A DNA stretch of 46,547 nt from Mycobacteriaceae bacterium (GCA_903970145.1 CAJCHO010000115.1:1-46547); one strand, 5' to 3'; positions 35,965 through 45,839 are shown, numbered from the stretch's first letter. Numbers and translations are program-made. Notes: generated by a model not told the origin, from the sequence alone.

Positions 35965-37380
35965 ATGAACCATCCCGCGATGCCCGCGGCCGCGTTTGCC
36001 AGACCGATTCCAGAGGGGCTGGCCGACGAACTCGCTGCACGATTTGGCGAGCGCTTTACTCGCGCTGCTGCTGTGTGCCTGCAGCACGGGCGCGATGAAT
36101 CCTGCTACGAGCCGATCGCCCCCGATGCAGTCGTGTTTGCGCACAGCACCGAAGACGTGCTGGCGGTGGTCAAGCTGTGCGCCCAATTCCAGGTACCCGT
36201 GATTCCCTACGGCACCGGCTCCTCGCTGGAGGGGCACCTGCTGGCCATTCGCGGAGGTATCAGTCTTGACGTCTCCGAGATGAAGGCGGTGCTCGCCATC
36301 AACGCCGAAGATCTGACAGCGACCGTAGAGGCCGGCGTTACCCGCAAGGAGCTTAACGATGCCCTGCATGGCACGGGCCTGTTTTTTCCGATCGATCCGG
36401 GTGCGGATGCCTCGCTGGGCGGCATGAGTGCGACCCGCGCCTCGGGCACCAATGCCGTGCGCTACGGAACGATGCGCGAGAATGTAGTGGCGCTTACCGT
36501 GGTAACTGCCGCCGGCAAGGTGATCCGTACCGCCCGGCGTGCCAAGAAATCTTCAGCTGGTTACGATCTGACCCGCATCTTCGTTGGCAGCGAAGGCACG
36601 CTTGGCGTGATCACCGAAGTCACGGTGCGTCTCTACCCTCTGCCAGAAGCAATTTCCGCGGCCGTGTGCAACTTTGCCGATGTGGATTCGGCGGTGCGCT
36701 GCGTGATCGAGACCATCCAGGCGGGCATTCCGATTGCCCGGGTCGAGTTTCTCGATACGGCCTGCGTGCGTGCGGTCAACCACTTCAGTAAACTGACGCT
36801 GCGCGAGAGTCCCCTGCTGCTTTTCGAGTTCCACGGCAGTCCGAGCAGCGTCGCAGAACAGGCCGAGTCGGTGCAGAACCTGGCACGCGAGAACGGTGGT
36901 ACCGATTTTGAATGGGCGACGCGGCCCGAAGATCGCACTCGCCTGTGGACGGCACGCCACAACGCCTATTTCGCGGGCCTGCAGATGCGCCCCGGATCGC
37001 GCGCCATTACGACCGACGTGTGCGTACCCATCTCGCAGCTCGCACAAAGCATCAGCCAGACCAACGAGGATCTGGCGGCCTCGCAGCTAGCTTCCATGAT
37101 CGTGGGCCATGTCGGCGACGGCAACTATCACGTGATGCTTTTAATCGAACCCGGTAGCGCGGCCGATCTCGAAGAAGCCGAAGCGATCAACGGGCGTCTC
37201 GTCTCGCGCGCGATCGCGCAGGACGGGACCTGCACCGGAGAGCACGGAGTCGGCTTGCACAAGATGGCCTTCCTGGAAGAGGAGCACGGCGCGGACGCGC
37301 TCGATCTGATGCGCGAACTCAAGCGCGCCTTCGATCCTCAAAATATCCTCAACCCCGGAAAGATCGTGTCTCTGGACTAA
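35965..37380 (+). CDS. FAD-linked D-lactate dehydrogenase-type oxidase
   Basis: This 471-aa FAD-binding protein of the GlcD/DLD family most resembles cytochrome-type D-lactate dehydrogenase. The FAD domain has VVKLCAQFQVPVIPYGTGSSLEGH, GADASLGGMSATRASGTNAVRYGTMRENV and FVGSEGTLGVITEVTVRLYP. The substrate half ends with GHVGDGNYHVMLLIEP and GTCTGEHGVGLHKMAFLEEEHG, and NILNPGKIV at the C terminus. It starts at ATG 35965 behind AGGAG. It is followed by glcD 63 bp on, and electrons are likely passed to the respiratory chain. D-lactate versus another D-2-hydroxyacid cannot be decided. Confidence 0.93.
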   Translation: MNHPAMPAAAFARPIPEGLADELAARFGERFTRAAAVCLQHGRDESCYEPIAPDAVVFAHSTEDVLAVVKLCAQFQVPVIPYGTGSSLEGHLLAIRGGISLDVSEMKAVLAINAEDLTATVEAGVTRKELNDALHGTGLFFPIDPGADASLGGMSATRASGTNAVRYGTMRENVVALTVVTAAGKVIRTARRAKKSSAGYDLTRIFVGSEGTLGVITEVTVRLYPLPEAISAAVCNFADVDSAVRCVIETIQAGIPIARVEFLDTACVRAVNHFSKLTLRESPLLLFEFHGSPSSVAEQAESVQNLARENGGTDFEWATRPEDRTRLWTARHNAYFAGLQMRPGSRAITTDVCVPISQLAQSISQTNEDLAASQLASMIVGHVGDGNYHVMLLIEPGSAADLEEAEAINGRLVSRAIAQDGTCTGEHGVGLHKMAFLEEEHGADALDLMRELKRAFDPQNILNPGKIVSLD

Positions 37381-37443
37381 GTGGCTACCCGCGCTGCGCA
37401 TCCGCCGCACAGTGGCACCTGCTGATTCTCCCCTACCCCGTTC

Positions 37444-38931
37444 ATGCCAGATACCACCAATCCTCCACTAGATCGGATGCGTTGCGAGGCCGCCGTGGCT
37501 GCACTGCGCGAGCATCTGCCCGCGCACGCGGTGCTGTTCGATGCCGAGGACACACGCGCCTACGAGTGCGACGGATTGTCCAATTTCAGGCAGCTACCGA
37601 TGATCGTTGCACTGCCCGAGAATGAAGCCCAGGTAATGGCCGTCATGCGCGTGTGCTCGCGTCTGGGGATCCCTGTCGTGGCACGCGGCGCCGGAACCGG
37701 GCTCTCGGGCGGCGCGTTGCCGCACCCCCAGGGCGTGCTCCTTGGCCTTGCCAAGCTCAATCGCATTGTCGCCATCGATCCGCAGGAGCGCATCGCCGTG
37801 GTCCAGCCAGGGGTGCGCAACCTCGCGATCTCGGAGGCAGCAGCGCGCCACGGCCTGTTCTATGCGCCCGACCCCTCCTCGCAGATTGCCTGCACGATCG
37901 GTGGCAACGTCGCAGAAAACTCCGGCGGCGTGCACTGCCTGAAATACGGTCTGACGGTCCACAATGTGCTCGCCATACGCGGCGTGACGGCCGAAGGGGA
38001 GATCATCGAGATCGGCTCGCGTGCGCTCGATACGCCGGGTCTGGATCTGATGGCGCTAATGATCGGCTCAGAAGGCATGCTCGCAATCGCCACCCAGATC
38101 ACGGTCAAACTGCTGCCCAAGCCGCTCGCCGCGCGGGTGGTCATGGCGTCATTCGCCGACGTGGAGTCGGCCGGTGCCGCGGTCGCGAGCGTAATCGCCG
38201 ATGGCATCATCCCCGCCGGCCTCGAAATGATGGACCAGGCCGCCACGCGTGCCGTCGAGCCATTCGTCAATGCCGGCTACGACCTCAATGCGGCTGCGAT
38301 CCTGCTGGTGGAGTCCGATGGCACGCATGAGGAGGTCGAGGAAGAGATCGCTCGCATTGAGGCCGTGATGCTGCGCGCCGGCGCGACACGTTGTCAGGTC
38401 TCGGCTAACGAGGCCGAACGACTGCGCTTTTGGGCCGGTCGCAAAAACGCCTTCCCGGCGGCCGGACGGGTTTCTCCCGACTATTACTGCATGGATGGCA
38501 CCATCCCGCGTCACCAGCTGGCAACCGTGCTCTCGAGCATCGCCGCGATGGAAACGCGTCATGAACTGCGCTGCATGAACGTCTTTCACGCGGGCGACGG
38601 CAACCTGCATCCGCTGATCCTGTTTGACGCCAATCTGCCCGGCCAGAGCGAGCGCGCCGAGGCATTTGGCGCCGAAATCCTCGAGTTGTGCATCAAGGTT
38701 GGTGGCACCATCACCGGCGAACATGGTGTGGGCATCGAAAAAATTGACCAGATGTGTGTGCAGTTTGGACGCGCCGAACTGGACGCATTTGGCGGCATCA
38801 AGCGTGCGTTCGATGTGCAGGGGCTGCTCAATCCCGAGAAGCTAATTCCCACTTTGCAGCGCTGCGCCGAATACGGTCGCATGCGGGTACATCGCGGCCT
38901 GTTGCCATTTTCTGAACTCGAACGTTTCTAG
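37444..38931 (+). CDS. glcD: glycolate oxidase subunit GlcD
   Basis: This is the FAD-binding catalytic subunit of glycolate dehydrogenase, which oxidises glycolate to glyoxylate. The 495-aa product has the FAD domain motifs VVARGAGTGLSGGALP, GLFYAPDPSSQIACTIGGNVAENSGGVHCLKYG and LMIGSEGMLAIATQITVKLLPKP. The C-terminal part has NVFHAGDGNLHPLILFD, GGTITGEHGVGIEK and LLNPEKLIPT. It is followed by glcE after 24 bp and glcF after that, the standard glcDEF order, so the three-subunit enzyme is complete. Confidence 0.96.
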   Translation: MPDTTNPPLDRMRCEAAVAALREHLPAHAVLFDAEDTRAYECDGLSNFRQLPMIVALPENEAQVMAVMRVCSRLGIPVVARGAGTGLSGGALPHPQGVLLGLAKLNRIVAIDPQERIAVVQPGVRNLAISEAAARHGLFYAPDPSSQIACTIGGNVAENSGGVHCLKYGLTVHNVLAIRGVTAEGEIIEIGSRALDTPGLDLMALMIGSEGMLAIATQITVKLLPKPLAARVVMASFADVESAGAAVASVIADGIIPAGLEMMDQAATRAVEPFVNAGYDLNAAAILLVESDGTHEEVEEEIARIEAVMLRAGATRCQVSANEAERLRFWAGRKNAFPAAGRVSPDYYCMDGTIPRHQLATVLSSIAAMETRHELRCMNVFHAGDGNLHPLILFDANLPGQSERAEAFGAEILELCIKVGGTITGEHGVGIEKIDQMCVQFGRAELDAFGGIKRAFDVQGLLNPEKLIPTLQRCAEYGRMRVHRGLLPFSELERF

Positions 38932-38955
38932 GCCGCACATGTTCTCGAAGCCAGC

Positions 38956-40050
38956 GTGCCGGGATGGATTGTCTTGAACGAGCAGGAGCAGGCGCTCAAG
39001 CACCTCGTTGAGTGCGTGCGCAGCGCGGGCGAGAATGCACGCGGACTGCGAATCAAGGGCGGAGGCAGTAAGCGTTTTCTCGCGCCCGATAGCGGCGCAA
39101 GCACGCTCGACACGGTGTCGTATCGCGGCGTCGTCGAGTATCAACCCACCGAACTCGTAATCACGGCGCGCTGCGGCACACCACTGGCTGAACTTGAAGC
39201 CGAACTCGCCAGCCACGGCCAGTACCTCGCCTGCGAGCCGCCCCATTTCTCAAGCAAGGCCACCTTTGGCGGTGCCATCGCCAGCGGCCTATCCGGACCC
39301 GGTCGCGCCGCGCGCGGCGCAATGCGCGACTTCGTGCTCGGGGTCACGGTACTCGATGGTCGCGCACAAATCCTGCGTTTTGGCGGCAAGGTCATGAAGA
39401 ACGTGGCCGGCTACGATGCCGCGCGGCTTTTCACGGGCTCTATGGGGCGCCTTGGCGTCATCCTTGAAGCGTCGGTCAAGGTCTTGCCGCGCCCGACAGC
39501 GAGCGCAACGCTGGTACTTGAGCGGACCGAGGAGGAGGCGCTCGCCCAGGTCAATGAGCTCGCAGCGCGCCCCTTGCCGATCACGGCCAGTTGCTGGAGG
39601 GCGGGACAACTTGCCCTGCGTCTCTCGGGTGCCCGGGCTGCCGTCGAAGCGGCGGGACAGGCGATCGGTGGGGAGCGGATGCAGGATCAGCAGGCCGAGG
39701 CGTTCTGGCTTGCCGTGCGCGAGCAAACAGACGATTTCTTTGCTGGCGACGCGCCGCTGTGGCGCATCAGCGTGCCCAGCAGCGCACCGACATTCGGACT
39801 CGATGGAGCGACGATGCTCGAATGGGGCGGCGCGTTGCGTTGGTCGCGCAGCCGCGTCACGACCACCGAGATGATTGCGCTCGCAGCGTCTCACCACGGA
39901 TCGGCAACCGTTTTTCGCGGTCCGGAGGAGTTGCGTCGTATGGCCCAGTCGCTGCAGCGCCGCGCCCCGATCATCGAAACGATCGAAGAGCGCCTGCGCC
40001 AGCAGTTCGATCCCCTGGCAATCTTCAACCCCGCGCCTGCGCCGCACTAG
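38956..40050 (+). CDS. glcE: glycolate oxidase subunit GlcE
   Basis: This second FAD-binding subunit (364 aa) is required for glycolate dehydrogenase activity with GlcD and GlcF. It has LRIKGGGSKRFLAP, VVEYQPTELVITARCGTPLAELEAELA, FGGAIASGLSGPGRAARGAMRDFVLG and KNVAGYDAARLFTGSMGRLGVILE, all typical of GlcE. The start is uncertain: GTG 38956 was taken, but TTG 38974 (preceded by GGGATGGA) would also serve; there is no in-frame ATG nearby. It lies between glcD and glcF, which starts 3 bp after its stop. Confidence 0.94.
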   Translation: MPGWIVLNEQEQALKHLVECVRSAGENARGLRIKGGGSKRFLAPDSGASTLDTVSYRGVVEYQPTELVITARCGTPLAELEAELASHGQYLACEPPHFSSKATFGGAIASGLSGPGRAARGAMRDFVLGVTVLDGRAQILRFGGKVMKNVAGYDAARLFTGSMGRLGVILEASVKVLPRPTASATLVLERTEEEALAQVNELAARPLPITASCWRAGQLALRLSGARAAVEAAGQAIGGERMQDQQAEAFWLAVREQTDDFFAGDAPLWRISVPSSAPTFGLDGATMLEWGGALRWSRSRVTTTEMIALAASHHGSATVFRGPEELRRMAQSLQRRAPIIETIEERLRQQFDPLAIFNPAPAPH

Positions 40051-40053
40051 CCT

Positions 40054-41301
40054 ATGGAAACCAAACTCGCAGAGTTCATTCGCGATAGCGCCGATGGGAT
40101 CGAAGCCGACGGCATTCTGCGCAAATGCGTGCATTGCGGCTTTTGCACAGCGACCTGTCCGACCTATCAACTCCTGGGTGACGAGCTCGACGGGCCGCGG
40201 GGACGCATCTATCTCATCAAACAGGTGCTCGAGGGACGCGCACCGACCCGCAAGACCCAGTTGCACCTGGATCGCTGCCTGACTTGTCGCAACTGCGAAA
40301 CGACCTGCCCATCAGGCGTCGAATACGGGCGCCTGCTCGACATCGGTCGCGCCACGGTTGAGAGCCAGATCGGCACCACGCGCCCCCTGACCGAGCGCCT
40401 GACCCACAGCGTGCTGCGCGAGACCCTGTCGCGGCGGCGCATCTTTAGTCCAGCGCTCGCGCTTGGGCGCGCCGTGCGTCCCTTCCTTCCCGCTAAGCTC
40501 AGCGCCAAGATTCCGCGACGCGCCCGCCTTCCTGCAGCTCCGCCGGCAAGGCATGCGCGTCGCATGCTGGTGCTCGAGGGGTGCGTACAACCCGCCCTGG
40601 CGCCGGGCATCAATCGCGCCGCCTCGCGGGTTTTTGATCGCCTCGGCATTACCCTCATCGCGGCCGCGGGCGAGCGCTGCTGTGGAGCATTGCGCGCCCA
40701 CCTGCATGACCACCCGGGGGCGATGCGTGAGGCGCGCGCCAATATCGACGCCTGGATTGCGCTCTTGGATTCCGGTGTGGAAGCGATTGTCTCGACCGCC
40801 TCTGGATGCGGCGTCACGGTCCAGGACTATGGGCGCCTGTTTGCCGACGACAAGGCTTATCGGGATGCCGCGCAGCGGGTGAGCGCCGCCACCGCGGATG
40901 TTGCCACGATCCTTGCGCGCTTTACTGATGAACTGGCGGCTCTCGCGACCCAGCACGCGCCCGATGAACTCGCATATCACCCGCCCTGCACGCTACAGCA
41001 CGGTCAGCGGGTGCGCGGTACAGTGGAAGCGGTGCTGGCAGCCGTGGGCGTCACCGCCAGGCTGTGCGCCAACAGTCATCTGTGCTGCGGATCGGCAGGC
41101 ACCTATTCGATCCTGCAGGCGGACCTCGCAACCCAGTTGCGCGACGCGAAACTCGCAGCCCTCGATGAAGTGCCCGGCAGCCAGATTGTCTCGGCCAATG
41201 TCGGCTGCATTGCCCACCTCGGCAGCGCCTCGCGACGGACGGTTCGCCACTGGATCGAGGTGCTCGACGAGCGCACCAGTGCACCCGCGCCTATGAGCTG
41301 A
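40054..41301 (+). CDS. glcF: glycolate oxidase iron-sulfur subunit GlcF
   Basis: This 415-aa iron-sulfur subunit carries electrons from the flavin subunits towards the quinone pool. It has two 4Fe-4S motifs, CVHCGFCTATCP near residue 25 and CLTCRNCETTCP near 75. It also has the paired CCG-type cysteine domains: CVQPALAPGINRAASRVF with ERCCGALRAHLHDHPG, and YHPPCTLQHG with SHLCCGSAGTYSILQ. Its TGA is followed 2 bp later by the LrgA-like gene, so the operon continues into the membrane pair. Confidence 0.97.
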   Translation: METKLAEFIRDSADGIEADGILRKCVHCGFCTATCPTYQLLGDELDGPRGRIYLIKQVLEGRAPTRKTQLHLDRCLTCRNCETTCPSGVEYGRLLDIGRATVESQIGTTRPLTERLTHSVLRETLSRRRIFSPALALGRAVRPFLPAKLSAKIPRRARLPAAPPARHARRMLVLEGCVQPALAPGINRAASRVFDRLGITLIAAAGERCCGALRAHLHDHPGAMREARANIDAWIALLDSGVEAIVSTASGCGVTVQDYGRLFADDKAYRDAAQRVSAATADVATILARFTDELAALATQHAPDELAYHPPCTLQHGQRVRGTVEAVLAAVGVTARLCANSHLCCGSAGTYSILQADLATQLRDAKLAALDEVPGSQIVSANVGCIAHLGSASRRTVRHWIEVLDERTSAPAPMS

Positions 41302-41303
41302 GC

Positions 41304-41678
41304 ATGCTGGTGACGCTGACCATCCTTCTCGTATTCCAGCTCATCGGTGAGAGCATCAGTTTCGCGCTGGCGCTGCCCATCCCCGGACCGGTGATCGGCA
41401 TGCTGCTGCTGTTCCTCTTCCTTCAGGCGCGGCCGCTGCTTGCTCAACGCATGAAGGACACCTCCCTGACACTGCTTTCACACCTCTCACTGCTGTTTGT
41501 ACCTGCAGGGGTGGGCATCATGCTCTATCTGGATCGGGTGCGCAGCGAGTGGCTCGCCATTTCGGTCTCGCTCTTGGTAAGTACCGCTGGCGCCATCCTG
41601 GTTGCGGCAGTCACGATGCGCTTTGTCGACAGACTGGTGCAGGCAAGGCGCCAGCGGCGCGGCGCGCCCTTGCCATGA
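41304..41678 (+). CDS. LrgA/CidA family membrane protein
   Basis: This 124-aa protein has four predicted membrane helices and the CidA/LrgA signature (QLIGESISFALALPIPGPVIGMLLLFLFL, then LLSHLSLLFVPAGVGIMLYLD). In Gram-positives the family was first described as holin-like, but paired LrgA/LrgB proteins are also carriers of small monocarboxylates (B. subtilis PftAB for pyruvate; plant PLGG1 for glycolate/glycerate). Placement 2 bp after glcF favours a glycolate or lactate transport role here. The lrgB start overlaps its stop (ATGA). Confidence 0.93.
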   Translation: MLVTLTILLVFQLIGESISFALALPIPGPVIGMLLLFLFLQARPLLAQRMKDTSLTLLSHLSLLFVPAGVGIMLYLDRVRSEWLAISVSLLVSTAGAILVAAVTMRFVDRLVQARRQRRGAPLP

Positions 41679-42400
41679 GTCCCGGCATCGAGCATATCTG
41701 GGTGTATCTTGCGGCCTCGCCGCTGCTCGGACTCACGGTGACCCTGCTCGCCTACCAGCTGGCCTACGCCGTTTACGCGCGAAGTGGATTCAATCCGCTG
41801 GCAAACCCGGTGGCGATAGCCGTATTACTGCTGGTTGTGCTGCTCACGCTCACCGGTACCTCGTATCAGACCTACTTCGAGGGTGCCAAGTTCGTGCATT
41901 TTCTGCTCGGACCGGCGACGGTCGCGCTCGCTTTACCCCTGCACATGCAGTGGCAGAAATTGGAGAGCACAGCTGTTCCGCTGCTGTCGGCATTGATTGC
42001 CGGATCCGTCAGCGCCATCCTGCTTGCGACCGGAGTGGCCTCACTGCTTGGCGCTTCGCGCCAGACCGTGTTATCTCTCGCACCGAAATCGGTGACCACG
42101 CCGATAGCAATGGGCATATCGGAGAAAATCGGCGGCCTCGCGTCGCTCACGGCGGTTCTGGTGATCGCCACGGGAATCCTTGGCGCCGTCATTGCCCGCC
42201 CATTGCTGGTCTCGGTGCTGCGTATCGAGGCACACTGGATCCGCGGCTTCGCGGTCGGCCTAGCCGCACACGGAATCGGCACCGCGCGTGCTTTTCAAGT
42301 GAGCGAAGAAATGGGCGCCTTCGCCGGTCTTGCGATGGGACTCAACGGCCTGTTTACCGCGCTTGCCGCACCGCTGCTCGCGCTGCTGTTTACCAACTGA
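41675..42400 (+). CDS. LrgB/CidB family membrane protein, probable monocarboxylate (glycolate) carrier subunit
   Basis: This 241-aa protein has several membrane helices and the LrgB signature: NPLANPVAIAVLLLVVLLTLTG, FLLGPATVALALPLHMQW, the SLAPKSVTTPIAMGISEKIGG motif and VGLAAHGIGTARAFQVSEEMGAFAGLAMGLNG. The ATG at 41675 overlaps the LrgA stop by four bases, so the two are made together. The plant homologue PLGG1 moves glycolate and glycerate, which fits its place in the glycolate oxidase operon; that assignment is inference by context. Confidence 0.94.
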   Translation: MSPGIEHIWVYLAASPLLGLTVTLLAYQLAYAVYARSGFNPLANPVAIAVLLLVVLLTLTGTSYQTYFEGAKFVHFLLGPATVALALPLHMQWQKLESTAVPLLSALIAGSVSAILLATGVASLLGASRQTVLSLAPKSVTTPIAMGISEKIGGLASLTAVLVIATGILGAVIARPLLVSVLRIEAHWIRGFAVGLAAHGIGTARAFQVSEEMGAFAGLAMGLNGLFTALAAPLLALLFTN

Positions 42401-42410
42401 AGGAACGCCT

Positions 42411-44030
42411 GTGCCAGATGCAAGATACGACGCGGTGATCATAGGCGGTGGCCACAATGGCCTGGTGTGCGCCTGCCGCCTGGCTGCCGCCGGCTGGAAA
42501 GTGCGCGTGCTCGAACGTCGCTCGGTGCTCGGCGGCGCGGCGGTAACCGAGGAGTTTCATCCGGGGTTTCGCAATTCCACGGCGAGCTATACCGTGAGCC
42601 TGCTCGATGAAAGCGTCATACGGGATCTGAATCTGGCGGCGCACGGTTTGCGCATTGTCGAGCGGCCGCTGGCCAACTTTCTGCCGCTAGCTGACGGCCG
42701 CTACCTGAAAATGGGTGGCTCGCTCGCCGATACCCAGCGCGAAGTCGCCAAATTCTCCCCTCGCGATGCGCACGCCCTGGCAGACTACTACGCAATGCTC
42801 GAGCGCGCGCTCGGCGTGCTGCGCCAGCTCTTGCGTGAGGCACCGCCCAATATGGGTGCCAATGGACCGGCGAGCCTGAAAGACTGGTGGCGCAGCCTGG
42901 CGCTGGCCCGGCGCCTGCGCAGCGGCACGCTCGAAGGCAAACAGGACCTTTTAGCGCTATTCGCGCAGAGTGCCGGCGACCTGCTTGACGGGCGCTTCGA
43001 GTCCGCACCGATCAAGGCGGTGCTGGGCTTTGATTCGATCGTTGGCAACTATGCGAGCCCCTATACGCCCGGTTCGGCCTATGTGCTCCTGCACCATGTG
43101 TTTGGGGGCGTCAACGGCAAACCCGGGGCGTGGGGACATGCCATTGGCGGCATGGGTGCGATAAGCCAGGCGATAGCTGCCGAAGCGCGGCGCCTCGGTG
43201 TCGAGCTGTCTGTGGACTCGCCAGTTGCCCGGGTGTTGATCAGCGCGGGCGTCGCTCGCGGCGTACTCCTCGAATCGGGAGAGACGATCACCAGCTCCTG
43301 CGTCATCTCCAACGTCACGCCAAAACTCCTCTACGGCAAACTGATCGAGCGCAGTGAGCTGGATGGCGAATTCGTCGACCGGATCGCGCGTACCAAGACC
43401 GGTTCGGGGACCCTGCGCATGAACGTCGCACTCTCCGAGCTGCCCGACTTCACGGCATTGCCAGGCAAACTGGCAGCCCAGCATCACGGCGCCGGCATCA
43501 TCCTTGCGCCGTCGCTGCGCTATATGGAGCGCGCCTTTGCCGATGCTCGTGAGTACGGCTGGAGCCGCGAACCGATCGTCGAAGTATTGATTCCCTCTAT
43601 CGTCGATGACACGCTGGCGCCTTCGGGAGCGCACGTGGCGAGCCTGTTTTGCCAGCACTTCGCGCCCCATCTTGACCCGGCCCAGTTTCCCGACGGCTGG
43701 GACAGCGCGCGCGAAGCCGCTGCCGACGCGGCCATCGCGACGGTGACGCGCTTTGCACCGAACTTTCAGTCGTCGATCATCGCGCGCCAGATCCATACGC
43801 CGCTCGATCTCGAGCGCAAGTTCGGCCTGACCGATGGCGACATATTCCATGGCGCACTGACGCTCGACCAGCTCTTCTGGGCACGGCCACTGCTCGGTCA
43901 TGCGAACTATCGCGCACCCGTGCGGCGTCTGTACATGTGCGGCTCCGGCGCCCACCCGGGGGGCGGCGTCACGGGCCTACCGGGAAGCATCGCCGCGCGC
44001 GAGATCCTCGCCGACGGGCGGCGCAGCTGA
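42411..44030 (+). CDS. PYROXD2-like FAD-dependent oxidoreductase (phytoene-desaturase-like)
   Basis: This 539-aa flavoprotein of the amine-oxidase/phytoene-desaturase type is closest to mitochondrial PYROXD2. It starts at GTG 42411, 6 bases after AAGGA. The FAD-binding Rossmann motif is DAVIIGGGHNGLVCACRLAAAGWKVRVLERRSVLGGAA. Further marks are YTPGSAYVLLHHVFGG, GGMGAISQAIAAEARRLGVEL, CVISNVTPKLLYGKL and the C-terminal LYMCGSGAHPGGGVTGLPGSIAAREIL. PYROXD2 relatives have no agreed substrate. The gene starts 10 bp after lrgB, possibly as an extension of the glc operon. Confidence 0.92.
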   Translation: MPDARYDAVIIGGGHNGLVCACRLAAAGWKVRVLERRSVLGGAAVTEEFHPGFRNSTASYTVSLLDESVIRDLNLAAHGLRIVERPLANFLPLADGRYLKMGGSLADTQREVAKFSPRDAHALADYYAMLERALGVLRQLLREAPPNMGANGPASLKDWWRSLALARRLRSGTLEGKQDLLALFAQSAGDLLDGRFESAPIKAVLGFDSIVGNYASPYTPGSAYVLLHHVFGGVNGKPGAWGHAIGGMGAISQAIAAEARRLGVELSVDSPVARVLISAGVARGVLLESGETITSSCVISNVTPKLLYGKLIERSELDGEFVDRIARTKTGSGTLRMNVALSELPDFTALPGKLAAQHHGAGIILAPSLRYMERAFADAREYGWSREPIVEVLIPSIVDDTLAPSGAHVASLFCQHFAPHLDPAQFPDGWDSAREAAADAAIATVTRFAPNFQSSIIARQIHTPLDLERKFGLTDGDIFHGALTLDQLFWARPLLGHANYRAPVRRLYMCGSGAHPGGGVTGLPGSIAAREILADGRRS

Positions 44031-44033
44031 GCA

Positions 44034-44062
44034 TTGCGGCTGCGCGCGGCATTTGGCACACT
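44034..44062 (+). promoter_or_regulatory. weak promoter candidate before the acyl-CoA ligase gene
   Basis: TTGCGG (44034-44039) and CACACT (44057-44062) are exactly 17 bp apart in the 114-bp gap between the PYROXD2-like gene and the ligase gene. Each hexamer is only a 3/6 match, so the support is mainly the spacing. Confidence 0.22.
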
Positions 44063-44144
44063 TGCCTGACCGCGCATCCTTCGGACGCACGGAACACAAC
44101 AGAAGGCGCGCGCCATGACGTGCGCCTCTACCTTGGAGACCAGC

Positions 44145-45788
44145 ATGTTCGGACTGATGCAGGACCGCCCCCTTCTGATTTCGTCGCTCATCGAACATGC
44201 GGCCAACTTCCATGGCCAGGCCGAAATCGTCGCGCGCACCGTGGAAGGCCCGATCCATCGGAGCAACTACCGCACGATTTCGGCACGCTCGCGGCAATTG
44301 GCCAATGCTCTGACAGCGCTCGGTGTAATCCAGTCAACGCGCGTGGGCACGCTCGCCTGGAACACCCATCGACACATGGAGCTGTACTTCGGCGTCTCGG
44401 GGATGGGTGCGATCCTGCATACCGTGAATCCGCGCCTGTTTGCCGAGCAGATCATCTACATCATCAATCACGCCGAAGATGAAGTGCTCTTTTTTGATGT
44501 GACTTTTGCACCCTTGCTGGAGAAGATTGCGGGTCAGCTCAAGACCGTTCGACATTTCGTCGCGATGACCGAGCGCGTCCACATGCCGCAAATCGCCGCC
44601 ATCCCGGATCTCTTGTGCTACGAGGACCTGCTTGCCGCACATAGCGAGAATTACGCGTGGCCGCAGTTTGACGAACGGGTCGCGTCCTCGCTGTGCTACA
44701 CCTCGGGTACTACCGGCAACCCCAAGGGCGTGCTCTATTCCCATCGCTCGACAGTCCTGCATTCGATGGCCGCGATGTCGGCAGATGTCATCGGCATGCC
44801 CCGACAGCGCGTCATGCTGATCGTTCCGCTGTTCCATGCCAATGCCTGGGGGATGATTTACGCGGGCGCCATGACCGGAGCCAAGCTGGTCATGCCGGGA
44901 CCTCACCTGGATGGCAAGAGTGTTTACGAAATGATGCGGGCAGAGAGAACCAATGTTGCGCAGGGGGTACCGACGGTGTGGCTGATGCTGTTCCAGTATC
45001 TTGAAGAACACCCGGAGATCGATGCGCACGAACTCGGGCTCGAGCGCGTCACGGTCGGTGGCTCGGCGCCACCGCGCGCCATGGTCGAGCGCTGTTACCG
45101 CCTGTTTGGCTGCCACCTGACGCAAGGCTGGGGAATGACCGAGACCAGCCCCTTGGGCACCATCGGCAACCTGCTGCCAAAGCACGAGAATCTGCCCCTG
45201 GAGAAAATCTTTGATGTGCGCGTCAAGCAGGGGCGCGGTATCTACGGGGTCGAACTGAAGATCGTCGACGATGACCAAAAGCGTCTACCCCACGACGGCA
45301 AGGCTTTTGGGCGCCTGCTCGTGCGCGGACCCTGGGTGGCCAGCGGCTATTTCAAGGGCGAAGGCGGGGAGGTGCTCGACGCCGAGGGTTACTTCGATAC
45401 GGGCGACGTCGCCACCATCGATCCCGACGGCTACATCCAGCTCGTCGATCGGGCCAAGGATGTCATCAAGTCGGGCGGCGAATGGATCTCCTCGATCGAT
45501 CTCGAAAATGCCGCCATGGGACACCCAGCCGTCCAGGAAGCAGCAGTAATCGGCGTCTCCCATCCCAAGTGGCAGGAGCGCCCATTATTGATCATCGTGC
45601 GGCGCGCAAATGCGCAACTGGATGCCGCGCAAATGCTTCATTATCTGGAAAGCAAGGTGGCCAAATGGTGGCTGCCCGACGATGTGGTGTTCGTCGAGCA
45701 GCTGCCACATACTGCCACAGGCAAGTTGCAAAAGACGAAACTGCGCGAGCAGTTTCGCGAGCACGTCCTCAGCACTGCACACACCTAG
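44145..45788 (+). CDS. medium/long-chain fatty acid-CoA ligase (AlkK-like)
   Basis: This 547-aa AMP-forming acyl-CoA synthetase is of the AlkK-like group. The ATG at 44145 was chosen (GGAG six bases upstream; [20 protein letters not shown] is the usual opening), not the in-frame ATG 30 bp before. The AMP-binding P-loop is [22 protein letters not shown]. Other core motifs are [73 protein letters not shown] and the C-terminal catalytic Lys in [15 protein letters not shown]. It activates fatty acids for beta-oxidation; chain-length range cannot be read from sequence. Confidence 0.95.
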   Translation: MFGLMQDRPLLISSLIEHAANFHGQAEIVARTVEGPIHRSNYRTISARSRQLANALTALGVIQSTRVGTLAWNTHRHMELYFGVSGMGAILHTVNPRLFAEQIIYIINHAEDEVLFFDVTFAPLLEKIAGQLKTVRHFVAMTERVHMPQIAAIPDLLCYEDLLAAHSENYAWPQFDERVASSLCYTSGTTGNPKGVLYSHRSTVLHSMAAMSADVIGMPRQRVMLIVPLFHANAWGMIYAGAMTGAKLVMPGPHLDGKSVYEMMRAERTNVAQGVPTVWLMLFQYLEEHPEIDAHELGLERVTVGGSAPPRAMVERCYRLFGCHLTQGWGMTETSPLGTIGNLLPKHENLPLEKIFDVRVKQGRGIYGVELKIVDDDQKRLPHDGKAFGRLLVRGPWVASGYFKGEGGEVLDAEGYFDTGDVATIDPDGYIQLVDRAKDVIKSGGEWISSIDLENAAMGHPAVQEAAVIGVSHPKWQERPLLIIVRRANAQLDAAQMLHYLESKVAKWWLPDDVVFVEQLPHTATGKLQKTKLREQFREHVLSTAHT

Positions 45789-45839
45789 TCACACCCTGAA
45801 AGCAGCCGACCCGATCTACCCAATCTTCGAGGAGTTTTC

